DNA from: JAAZKO01 sp964432115
Lineage (GTDB): Bacteria > Patescibacteriota > Microgenomatia > UBA1400 > PJMF01
DNA length: 14,816 nucleotides
Reading direction: 5' to 3'
NCBI GenBank assembly: GCA_964432115.1
Contig: CAYSMC010000030.1
Coordinates: 1 to 14,816 of the forward strand
Of this stretch, positions 7,707 to 13,707 are shown in pieces (positions within the stretch are counted from its first letter, which is position 1; each line of letters begins with the position of its first letter). The notes beneath the pieces were generated by a model, which was not told the DNA's origin, ran no database searches, and was given only the letters and a program-made list of their open reading frames with translations. A program made the translations under genes and the position numbers.

Positions 7707-8166
7707 TTTTATCTCTACCAATTTTAACTCTCACTGGAACAAAATTAGGACTGTCTATATCTGGTTCAATTAGTTGAATGTGTAAGTGATTAACGGTGCC
7801 AGCACTATAATCAGTGTCGCCAAAGCGCATGGCTAGGCCACCACCTTTAATTTGATAACTCTCTTCAATTTCGGCAATTAATTCGAATAATTCTTGACCA
7901 GCAGCGGGAGACAAATCGTTTAAATTAACAGCATGTACTTTGTAAATTAATAAAAAGTGATGTTTAGTATGTTGATATGGCCATTGATTGGTGGTTACTA
8001 TCCAAAATTTTCCTTCTTTAAGAATTGGTTGTTGATGATATTTGCAGAGATTTTCACGACAGAAAGGACAATGTTTAGCTTCGGCGATATTTGTCATTAC
8101 CAATTTTTGCTCTTTTTCTCGGGCGTTGGCTAAATTAATAAATCTGGTTTTTTGTTTTTTTGCCAT
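7696..8166 (-). CDS. HIT-family protein (GalT/Ap4A phosphorylase-like HxHxQ)
   Basis: A 156-residue protein with a histidine-triad signature NHLHIQLI: H127, H129, and Q131 in place of the third histidine. HxHxQ is typical of the GalT and Ap4A phosphorylase branch, which form a nucleotidyl-histidine intermediate; classical HIT hydrolases have HxHxH. CPFC (C33, C36) near the N-terminus with downstream histidines (H66, H69, H70) suggests a zinc site, as in GalT. The middle holds WIVTTNQWPYQHTKHHFLLIYK, then a helix before the triad. The start is the ATG at 8166, one base after the thymidylate synthase stop; longer forms would run into that gene. Co-transcription with thymidylate synthase is very likely. 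The likely role is nucleotidyl transfer or dinucleotide breakdown; the substrate is unknown. Confidence 0.85.
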   Translation of the reverse strand: MAKKQKTRFINLANAREKEQKLVMTNIAEAKHCPFCRENLCKYHQQPILKEGKFWIVTTNQWPYQHTKHHFLLIYKVHAVNLNDLSPAAGQELFELIAEIEESYQIKGGGLAMRFGDTDYSAGTVNHLHIQLIEPDIDSPNFVPVRVKIGRDKTKI

Positions 8167-8167
8167 T

Positions 8168-9040
8168 TTAGACTGCCACAGGAATATTCCAAATTCCTGG
8201 ATGAGGTTGATAATTTTCCAAAGTAAAATCTTCTTTGCGAAAAGCAAACAAATCTTTAACTTGAGGGTTTAATTTCATTTGAGGTAGTGGTTTTATTTTA
8301 CGATCAAGCATTGTTTTAACAGTTTCAATTTGGTCGACATAAATATGAGCATCGGAAAAACTATGGACAAATTCATAAGCTTCTAGATCAAGTACTTGAG
8401 CAATCATCATGGTTAAAGCGGCATACTGCACCATATTGGCTGGTACGCCAATTGGTACATCGGCGCTACGCTGGAACATATGCAACGTGAGTTTATTATC
8501 AATAATTCTGAGGTGAATCCAGCCATGACAGGGACAGACCACTACTTTTTGCGTGCGACCCTTGATGCGCATGGTGTATTGAGGTACCCAAGGACTGATA
8601 AAATGAGTGCGCAAGTGAGGTTTTTCGCGCATTTGTTGCAAAATATTGGCAAATTGATTGTAGTTTTCTCCTTCGGCAGTGGGGAAATCATGAAAAGCTG
8701 CTCCGTAGGAACCCGGACCCAAATCGCCGGTCTTCAGTCCTCTTTTTTTGGCCTTAGCTTCAGTACCCCAAGCTTTCCACCAAAAACAACCATAATTTTC
8801 CAGTTCTTCAATGGTTCTAGCACCATTAATAAAAGCGATGATTTCAGCAATTGCCTGTTGCCAGATTTTGTCGCTCAATTTGCGCTCGGTAATAGCAGGA
8901 AAACCCTCAGCCAACTTATAATGCAGAGGTTTTGGCCCAATAATAGTCAGAGCATCAACTCCTTGGGGAGTGTTGACTCTTTGTCCATGATCAAGAATTT
9001 CTGCTAATAATTGTTGATATTGAGAGCGTTGTTTTTCCAT
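8168..9040 (-). CDS. Divergent thymidylate synthase family protein
   Basis: A 290-residue ThyA-fold protein expected to methylate dUMP to dTMP with methylene-tetrahydrofolate. Recognisable parts are DLGPGSYGAAFHDFP, catalytic C171 in CPCHG, MFQRSADVPIGVPANM (Q190-R-S-A-D194, N202 for uracil recognition), VHSFSDAHIYVDQ, and a C-terminal NIPVAV like the usual PVAI end. Odd points: the N-terminal RTGTGT phosphate-binding loop is absent (NTPQGVDALT instead), CHxxxQ reads CHGWIH, GVPFN reads GVPAN, and there is an extra segment, WVPQYTMRIKGRTQKVVV, before the cysteine. N202 argues against a dCMP hydroxymethylase, but a nucleotide-hydroxymethylase relative (as in MilA-type enzymes) is a real alternative. 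The ATG at 9040 matches the family start; a longer frame to 9148 would cover the promoter region and overlap the cofE-like gene. Confidence 0.85.
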   Translation of the reverse strand: MEKQRSQYQQLLAEILDHGQRVNTPQGVDALTIIGPKPLHYKLAEGFPAITERKLSDKIWQQAIAEIIAFINGARTIEELENYGCFWWKAWGTEAKAKKRGLKTGDLGPGSYGAAFHDFPTAEGENYNQFANILQQMREKPHLRTHFISPWVPQYTMRIKGRTQKVVVCPCHGWIHLRIIDNKLTLHMFQRSADVPIGVPANMVQYAALTMMIAQVLDLEAYEFVHSFSDAHIYVDQIETVKTMLDRKIKPLPQMKLNPQVKDLFAFRKEDFTLENYQPHPGIWNIPVAV

Positions 9041-9057
9041 AGTTTCTAATATATCAT
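9029..9057 (+). promoter_or_regulatory. Promoter of the cofE-like/DHFR-like operon
   Basis: TTGTTT (9029-9034) and TATCAT (9052-9057) are separated by 17 bp. The -35 box lies inside the start of the thymidylate synthase coding region. Predicted transcription start is near 9064, leaving a short leader before the ATG at 9080 with only a weak SD-like GAAAG. Confidence 0.5.
9048..9056 (-). promoter_or_regulatory. Extended -10 promoter of the thymidylate synthase gene
   Basis: Read on the minus strand, TGATATATT (9056 down to 9048) is an extended -10 box that ends seven bases before the ATG at 9040, implying a leaderless mRNA. Its hexamer overlaps the -10 hexamer of the opposite promoter (9052-9057) by two bases, so polymerase probably cannot occupy both at once. 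Confidence 0.5.
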
Positions 9058-9079
9058 AAAGCGGAATTGAAAGAAATTT

Positions 9080-9886
9080 ATGAAAGTGATTGCTCTCAAA
9101 ACACCCATGATCGAAATTGGCCAGGAACTGCGACCAATTATTAAGCAAAGTATTAAAGAGAATTTTCCGGATGGTTTACCAGAGCGCTCCGTGGTAGTAG
9201 TAACTTCCAAAATTATTGCTTATGAACAAGGACGCTTGGTACCAACCTTGGCGGCCCAAGAGGGCAGAGAAGTTAGTCGAGAGGAGGAACGGGCACGTAA
9301 GCATCAGTTGGTTCGCCAGGAGGCTGATTATTATCTAGAGCCACATAGTTCTAAATATGATTTGATGCTGACTATTACCGAAGCAACTTTAATGATCAAT
9401 GCTGGCATTGATGAGTCTAATGCCAATGAAAATTATGTTTTGTGGCCAAAGAATTTGTATGGCGAAGCAGAAAAAATTTGGCGAAATCTTCGAGAAGATT
9501 TTGCGGTTAAAGAAGTGGGAGTAATTATTCCTGATAGTCGGTCAGTACCACTACGGTGGGGAGTGGTAGGGATGTTACTGGCTAGTTGTGGTTTTCAACC
9601 ACTTAATAATCGAGTTGGTGATGAAGATTTATTTGGTAGAGAAATTAAAATGGTGCAAGTGAATGTGGCCGAAGCGCTGGCGACAGCCGCCGTATTTGAA
9701 ATGGGTGAGGTAGAAGAGCAAACACCCCTAGCTGTTGTGACCGACAGTAAAATGATCGAATTTATGGATCGGCCACTCAATGATCAAGAATTGGCAGAAT
9801 TAAAAATTGAGGCTGAAGATGACATGTATGGTCCGTTATTAACTAATGTTGATTGGCAAAAAGGTAAGAGAGATGAAAGAAAATAA
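9080..9886 (+). CDS. CofE-like gamma-glutamyl ligase
   Basis: A 268-residue member of the coenzyme F420-0:gamma-glutamyl ligase family, which adds glutamate residues to a cofactor side chain using GTP. Family features are SVVVVTSKIIAYEQGR near the N-terminus, ITEATLMINAGIDESNA (residues ~99-115), VGVIIPDSRSVPLRWG in place of the usual SDTxGRPWRxG, and GDEDLFGREI (180-189), then AEALATAAVFEMGE. The altered GRPWR motif makes it a divergent member. No F420 biosynthesis gene is visible, and the next gene is a DHFR-like reductase with thymidylate synthase on the other side, so folate polyglutamylation is a reasonable guess; that is inference. A promoter at 9029-9057 precedes it. The reductase gene overlaps its last 14 bases. 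Confidence 0.85.
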   Translation: MKVIALKTPMIEIGQELRPIIKQSIKENFPDGLPERSVVVVTSKIIAYEQGRLVPTLAAQEGREVSREEERARKHQLVRQEADYYLEPHSSKYDLMLTITEATLMINAGIDESNANENYVLWPKNLYGEAEKIWRNLREDFAVKEVGVIIPDSRSVPLRWGVVGMLLASCGFQPLNNRVGDEDLFGREIKMVQVNVAEALATAAVFEMGEVEEQTPLAVVTDSKMIEFMDRPLNDQELAELKIEAEDDMYGPLLTNVDWQKGKRDERK

Positions 9887-10469
9887 TAAACCCAATATTA
9901 AAGACACTTTGATTGTTGCTACCAGCAAGGATGGCTATATTAGTCCGGCTGATGGAGTTAAATTACCCTCAACCAAGTGGACTAGTAAAGAAGATTATCA
10001 GTTTTTTACGGAAAAAACTCAAGAAATTGGCGTAATGATCATGGGTCGAGCTACCTATGATACGATTGACCGACCTTTGCCAAGACGCTTAATTGTAGTT
10101 TTGACTCGTGACAGTGAGAAACAGGCTGAGGCAGCCAGACAAAAATTGAAGATGGATTATTTACCCAATAATTTACGCTTTACCAGTAAGTCACCTCGTG
10201 AGGTTTTGCAGTCTTTGGCCACTGAAGGCTATCAGCAGGTAGCTCTTTGTGGAGGGGCGAGCTTATATCAGTTGTTTACTGAGCAAGATTTGGTTGACGA
10301 GATGTTTATTACTATTGAGCCGATTGAGTTTGGTGATGGCATAAAATTGTTTGAAAACAATAAAATATATGGCAATTTTCAATTAATCAAAGAAACTTCG
10401 TTAAATGAGCAGGGCACTATCCTGCAGCACTGGGTGAGAAAAACGGACGAAGTGGAAGTGACCGATTAA
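9873..10469 (+). CDS. Stand-alone RibD-C/DHFR-like reductase
   Basis: A 198-residue single-domain protein of the DHFR fold, closest by motif to the RibD C-terminal reductase family: ATSKDGYISPADG near the N-terminus, MIMGRATYDTI for NADPH/substrate binding, LCGGASLYQLF for the dinucleotide-binding loop, and DEMFITIEPIEFGDG near the end. Such stand-alone proteins are usually annotated as dihydrofolate reductase or riboflavin-pathway reductase. The neighbours (thymidylate synthase, CofE-like ligase, dUTPase) favour dihydrofolate reduction, and no other riboflavin gene is seen. I chose the ATG at 9873, which has GAGAG just upstream and overlaps the cofE-like gene by 14 bases, over a TTG at 9846. 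It ends three bases from the convergent 57-aa gene. Confidence 0.85.
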   Translation: MKENNKPNIKDTLIVATSKDGYISPADGVKLPSTKWTSKEDYQFFTEKTQEIGVMIMGRATYDTIDRPLPRRLIVVLTRDSEKQAEAARQKLKMDYLPNNLRFTSKSPREVLQSLATEGYQQVALCGGASLYQLFTEQDLVDEMFITIEPIEFGDGIKLFENNKIYGNFQLIKETSLNEQGTILQHWVRKTDEVEVTD

Positions 10470-10472
10470 TGA

Positions 10473-10646
10473 TTAGGGTTTTTCTAAAATCTCATTGATT
10501 TCCTCAATGCTTAAATCAGGAAATTGTTTTTGCATTAGCTTGGTTTGCATTGATTCAGGATTAGCTTTAATATTAATGGCAAAATCATTTGCCTCTTTAT
10601 ACAATTGTCTTCTAGCCACTTCCTGAGCTTGTTCTTTTTTATTCAT
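10473..10646 (-). CDS. Small hypothetical protein, 57 aa
   Basis: A small charged, helical protein (MNKKEQAQEVARRQLYKEAN... ending SIEEINEILEKP) with no cysteine, signal or membrane segment. I do not recognise it. The frame is open back to an ATG at 10709, which would give 78 residues and overlap the hydrolase gene by 20 bases. I prefer the ATG at 10646 because a well-spaced promoter (TTGGCA-17-TACAAT) sits at 10684-10656, inside the longer version, with its -10 box ending nine bases before this ATG. The C-terminal end LSIEEINEIL looks like a short helical hairpin. It abuts the convergent reductase gene (3-base gap). Confidence 0.6.
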   Translation of the reverse strand: MNKKEQAQEVARRQLYKEANDFAINIKANPESMQTKLMQKQFPDLSIEEINEILEKP

Positions 10647-10655
10647 AATAGCTTT

Positions 10656-10684
10656 ATTGTAATGTTTTACTTGCTTTTTGCCAA
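10656..10684 (-). promoter_or_regulatory. Promoter of the 57-aa protein gene
   Basis: On the minus strand, TTGGCA (10684-10679) and TACAAT (10661-10656) are separated by exactly 17 bp, each one or two bases from consensus. The -10 box ends nine bases before the ATG at 10646, predicting a leader of only about three bases. Confidence 0.55.
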
Positions 10685-10689
10685 GTTTT

Positions 10690-11298
10690 TTAATAAAAAC
10701 TTCGACCATGTCCCGGTAAAGCTAAAGAATATGCACCGTCTTTTTTAAGTTGTTTAAGCTTGGCCAAACTATTCAACAAATCTTGATGATTGCTATAAGC
10801 AAAATCAGTACGGCCGACCCCATCGGCAAACAAAGTGTCACCAGTAAATAAATAAGTTTCATCACTATCTTGTTTTTCACTTAATAAGGCAATACAGCCT
10901 GGTGTATGTCCAGGGGTGTGGATGACCTTAAGAGTTTCCTTCCCCAATTTAATGATTTGACCATCACTCAGGGCTTGATTGGCCTTGGGAACTGGGTCGA
11001 TTTCTCTACCAAGCCAATGGTGAGCGCTTGCTTGTGCTTGTTCTATTAAAAAATTATCAGCGTTATGTAACATGATTGGTAATTTGGGCCAAGATGTAGC
11101 TAAACTCAATAAGCCCAAACAATGATCGAAGTGACCATGAGTTAAAATGACTGCTTTTAAATTTAAGTTTTGTCGACTTAATTCTTCATTGAGAAAATCG
11201 CCATCATCGGCGGGATCAATAATTAATGCTTCCTGACCGTCATCTAGTAAATAACAATTAGTTTGTAGATCGCCGAGCACAAAAGTCTGTAAATTCAT
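10690..11298 (-). CDS. Metallo-beta-lactamase-fold hydrolase (glyoxalase II-like)
   Basis: A 202-residue metallo-hydrolase. Zinc ligands are seen in VILTHGHFDHCLGL (HxHxDH), HTPGHTPGCIALL, FTGDTLFADGVGRTDF and PGHGRS at the C-terminus. The compact size and the order of these motifs match the glyoxalase II-like / YcbL-type group, which hydrolyse thioesters such as S-lactoylglutathione, but the true substrate is not evident. It ends only four residues after PGHGRS, shorter than many relatives. The start is the ATG at 11298; a GTG just upstream at 11301 is less likely. Only a weak -10-like TAGACT, without a good -35, precedes it. It is divergent from dut, and the 57-aa gene follows downstream on the same strand. 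Confidence 0.88.
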   Translation of the reverse strand: MNLQTFVLGDLQTNCYLLDDGQEALIIDPADDGDFLNEELSRQNLNLKAVILTHGHFDHCLGLLSLATSWPKLPIMLHNADNFLIEQAQASAHHWLGREIDPVPKANQALSDGQIIKLGKETLKVIHTPGHTPGCIALLSEKQDSDETYLFTGDTLFADGVGRTDFAYSNHQDLLNSLAKLKQLKKDGAYSLALPGHGRSFY

Positions 11299-11347
11299 CA
11301 CTTTAGTCTAGCTTATTTGTCAAAAATTTGTTAGCATTGTCGCAGAA

Positions 11348-11377
11348 TTGACTGAAAATAGTACTGAAAAATACTAA
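11348..11377 (+). promoter_or_regulatory. dut promoter
   Basis: TTGACT (11348-11353) and TACTAA (11372-11377) with an 18-bp spacer. The -10 box ends seven bases before the dut ATG at 11385 and no SD is present, so the mRNA is predicted to be leaderless. Confidence 0.6.
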
Positions 11378-11384
11378 AAAGATT

Positions 11385-11819
11385 ATGAAAGTTAAAATCA
11401 AGCGTTTTGATAAAAGTTTAGCATTGCCAGTTTATAAAACAGCCGGCGCAGCTGCCCTAGATTTGGCCAGTCGGGAAGAAATGACTATCCCAGCAGGTCA
11501 AATTGTTTATTTGCCCTTAAACATTGCGCTGCAAGTACCAGAGGACAGCTTTGTGCTGATGGCGGCACGAAGTTCTTTACATAAAAGAGGTCTGATGCTA
11601 GTTAATGGCATTGGTATTGGTGATAGTGATTACTGTGGTGATGATGATGAGTATCGAGCTGCAGTTTATAATTTTACAAAAGAAACGGTGGTGGTCGAAA
11701 AAGGTGAGCGAGTTGTACAAGTGATAGTGCTTAGAAGAGAAAAGGTGGAATGGGAGGAGTTTGCTGGTTTTTCCAAGAAAAAAAATCGTGGTGGTTATGG
11801 TAGTACTGGTAAAAAATAA
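11385..11819 (+). CDS. dut: Deoxyuridine triphosphatase (dUTPase)
   Basis: dUTPase splits dUTP to dUMP and pyrophosphate, keeping uracil out of DNA and supplying dUMP for thymidylate synthase; the family is trimeric. All five motifs are present in 144 residues: motif 1 GAAALDLAS (21-29), motif 2 ARSSL (61-65), motif 3 GIGDSDYCGD (77-86, catalytic D80), motif 4 RVVQV (109-113), and the C-terminal Gly-rich motif 5 RGGYGSTG (135-142) that closes over the active site. Motif 3 departs from the common GVIDxDYxG, and about three extra acidic residues follow it before the conserved Asn. A bifunctional dCTP deaminase is unlikely because motif 5 is the dUTPase type. It is preceded by a good promoter with no SD. 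Confidence 0.92.
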   Translation: MKVKIKRFDKSLALPVYKTAGAAALDLASREEMTIPAGQIVYLPLNIALQVPEDSFVLMAARSSLHKRGLMLVNGIGIGDSDYCGDDDEYRAAVYNFTKETVVVEKGERVVQVIVLRREKVEWEEFAGFSKKKNRGGYGSTGKK

Positions 11820-11848
11820 ATTGGGCAATAGTTGTTCTCTTGTTTAGG

Positions 11849-11866
11849 TATAATAAAAATTTAGGA
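11849..11866 (+). promoter_or_regulatory. tmk -10 box and Shine-Dalgarno
   Basis: A perfect TATAAT at 11849-11854, with no convincing -35, followed by AGGA at 11863-11866, seven bases before the tmk ATG at 11874. Unlike several neighbours, this gene appears to have a normal SD-led start. Confidence 0.5.
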
Positions 11867-11873
11867 ATCATTT

Positions 11874-12581
11874 ATGAAATCGAAGGCAAAAACTGGTTTA
11901 TTAATTACCCTAGAGGGTGGTGAGGGCGGTGGTAAAACTACCCAAATTGTGCGTTTAAAACATCACTTGGTCAAAGCAGGAAAAGATGTAGTAATTTTGC
12001 GTGAACCAGGAGGTACGGTTATTAGTGAACAAATTCGTGAGGTAGTGTTATCTAGTAGAAATGCAGGTATTGCTTTTACTACTGAGGTTTTGTTATTTCA
12101 AGCTGCTCGCTCACAAATTTATCGAGAAATTGTTCTACCCTCATTACGTGCCGGAAAAGTAGTGGTTATGGATCGCTCACGCGATAGTAGCGTGGTTTAT
12201 CAGGGGGTAGTTAGGGGTTTTGGTACAGATTTAATTGAACAATTCAATGATATTTCAACAAAAAAAACTTACCCAGATATTACTTTTTTACTTGATGTTC
12301 CAGTCAGTATTGGTCTTAAAAGAAGAAATGGAACAAATGCTATCAACCGGCTTGACATGGAAGCTAAGGATTTTCATGAGAAAGTGCGTCAAGCTTATTT
12401 GAGTTTAGCTAAACAAGATCAAAAAGAACATGGTAAAAAAGCTCGTTGGGTTATAATTGATGCTCGTCCCAGCATTGATCAAGTAGAGAAACAAATTTGG
12501 CAAATAGTTAAAGATTTTTTGGCCAAAAAAGAATTAAGTTCTTGGGAAGATAAATTAGACGATGTGGATTTAGAATATTGA
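11874..12581 (+). CDS. tmk: Thymidylate kinase
   Basis: Tmk phosphorylates dTMP to dTDP with ATP, the step after thymidylate synthase. Visible features: P-loop GGEGGGKT (residues 15-22) in LEGGEGGGKTTQ, REPGGT (43-48) for the nucleotide-binding pocket, MDRSRDSSVVYQG with the D100-R101 pair, and a LID-like arginine-rich segment, KRRNGTNAINRLD. The 235-residue length is slightly above the usual ~210 because of an acidic tail (SSWEDKLDDVDLEY) with no known role. The start is supported by the AGGA at 11863-11866. recR begins nine bases after the stop, so the two are likely co-transcribed; in many bacteria tmk and recR are also found close together. Confidence 0.94.
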   Translation: MKSKAKTGLLITLEGGEGGGKTTQIVRLKHHLVKAGKDVVILREPGGTVISEQIREVVLSSRNAGIAFTTEVLLFQAARSQIYREIVLPSLRAGKVVVMDRSRDSSVVYQGVVRGFGTDLIEQFNDISTKKTYPDITFLLDVPVSIGLKRRNGTNAINRLDMEAKDFHEKVRQAYLSLAKQDQKEHGKKARWVIIDARPSIDQVEKQIWQIVKDFLAKKELSSWEDKLDDVDLEY

Positions 12582-12590
12582 AAATAAGTT

Positions 12591-13232
12591 ATGCAAAAAT
12601 TACCAAAGGCTGTCCGACAGCTCATAGATAAATTTGAAGCTTTGCCAGGTATTGGTCCAAAATCTGCTCAGCGTTTGGTTTTTTATTTATTACACACTTC
12701 AGAGACTCACTTGACAGATTTTGCGGACAAATTGTTGGCATTAAAAAAGGAAACAGTGATGTGCAAAACTTGTCACAATGTGGCAGAACAAAACCCTTGC
12801 GATATTTGCCAAGATAGGCAGCGTGATCAAGAACTATTGTGTGTCGTCGAACAACCTCTCGATTTGTTGGCCATTGAGCGTTCTGGTAAATATTTAGGTA
12901 ACTATCATGTTTTGCATGGATCGATTGCTCCACTCAATAATATTGGCCCCGATCAACTTTATTTGAGGGATATTGCTTCGCGTCTGAAAGATTCCTCTGG
13001 TAGACTACAAGTTAAAGAATTAATTTTGGCCACTAATCCAACCATGGAGGGTGAGGCCACCGCTTTATATATTGCAGAATTATTAAAAAATGATCAGTTT
13101 TTTTCGCAAAAAATCGACAATGGAGAATTAATTATTACTAGAATTGGTCATGGATTACCGATTGGTGCAGACATTGAGTATGCAGACGGAGTGACTTTAG
13201 CTAGAGCGCTTGAGGGTAGAAGAAGTTTATAA
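12591..13232 (+). CDS. recR: Recombination protein RecR
   Basis: RecR works with RecO (and RecF) to load RecA on single-stranded DNA at gaps; it forms a ring-shaped tetramer. The order of parts is canonical: a helix-hairpin-helix with LPGIGPKSAQRL (18-29), a zinc finger with C58, C61, C70 and C73, then a TOPRIM domain starting LLCVVEQPLDLLAIE and including HGSIAPLNNIGP and ATNPTMEGEATALYI, and a C-terminal walker-like RIGHGLPIGADIEYAD. The length of 213 is normal. No SD is seen, in keeping with co-transcription from the tmk promoter nine bases upstream. The gene ends two bases from the convergent SH3 protein gene. Confidence 0.96.
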   Translation: MQKLPKAVRQLIDKFEALPGIGPKSAQRLVFYLLHTSETHLTDFADKLLALKKETVMCKTCHNVAEQNPCDICQDRQRDQELLCVVEQPLDLLAIERSGKYLGNYHVLHGSIAPLNNIGPDQLYLRDIASRLKDSSGRLQVKELILATNPTMEGEATALYIAELLKNDQFFSQKIDNGELIITRIGHGLPIGADIEYADGVTLARALEGRRSL

Positions 13233-13234
13233 AT

Positions 13235-13687
13235 TTAATATTTTAAGTAATCGCTGGCTGCCCAATAGATATCTCCACTTATTTCATCTTTAAGTTGATA
13301 CCACAGGTAACCATCTTGGTTAGCAGTTTTTCCTGTAAAAATAAAAGATTCTCCATCCCACGCCGAAGCTAAAATTTCAGCATTTTTACCAGGTTCTTGG
13401 CGTAGCAACAAACCATCTCCACCAGTCCCATAAACTAGCACTTTTTTATTAACTGCAGATTCGACTATAAACTCGGAATCTGAGTTTGGTGGTGATTGAT
13501 AGATGTTTTCGTCATTGGTTTGAGCACTAGCCACTGAAAATTCATCTTTATCAACTTGATTTTTAATGATTCCCTCTACGCCCTTAATTCCAGTGAAAGC
13601 TATTCCCATAATTAAAATAAGTTTAAGCCATTTTTTTTGCGTGTATTCTTTAAATTCTGGATTAACCTGGGGTTTTTCAATTGGCAT
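13235..13687 (-). CDS. Membrane-anchored protein with SH3-like domain, 150 aa
   Basis: A short cytoplasmic N-terminus (ending TQKKWLK) leads into one hydrophobic segment at about residues 19-41 (LILIMGIAFTGIKG...), then a polar linker and a C-terminal bacterial SH3-like (SH3b) domain of about 75 residues: VLVYGTGGDGLLLRQEPGK, AWDGESFIFTGK, DGYLWYQLKD, and YWAASDYLKY. The topology suggests an extracellular domain anchored by one helix, consistent with cell-wall or surface binding. It has no enzymatic motif. The GGxGLxxRxEPG core resembles that of the upstream lipoprotein gene (20 bases away, same strand), so the two look like tandem relatives and are probably co-transcribed. It is convergent with recR with only two bases between stops. 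Ligand unknown. Confidence 0.82.
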   Translation of the reverse strand: MPIEKPQVNPEFKEYTQKKWLKLILIMGIAFTGIKGVEGIIKNQVDKDEFSVASAQTNDENIYQSPPNSDSEFIVESAVNKKVLVYGTGGDGLLLRQEPGKNAEILASAWDGESFIFTGKTANQDGYLWYQLKDEISGDIYWAASDYLKY

Positions 13688-13707
13688 AGCATTATTAAAT
13701 AATAATA

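Noticed and set aside
8167..8247. Extended N-terminus of the HIT protein from 8247
   Set aside because: It lies inside the thymidylate synthase coding region; MAKKQ at 8166 directly follows that gene's stop.
8480..9007. 175-codon forward ORF
   Set aside because: Antisense to thymidylate synthase, whose motifs are clear; the predicted protein shows no family features.
9041..9148. Extended N-terminus of thymidylate synthase from 9148
   Set aside because: It would overlap the divergent cofE-like gene and cover both promoters; the family start matches the ATG at 9040.
9546..9568. TACCACT/AGTGGTA hairpin in the cofE-like gene
   Set aside because: A 7-bp stem with a 9-base loop is expected by chance several times in a window of this size.
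11318..11323. TTGACA on the minus strand as the -35 of the hydrolase gene
   Set aside because: No -10 box lies 16-18 bp downstream; the nearby TAGACT is only 7 bp away.
12622..12933. 103-codon reverse ORF
   Set aside because: Antisense to recR, with no recognisable motifs and no start signals.
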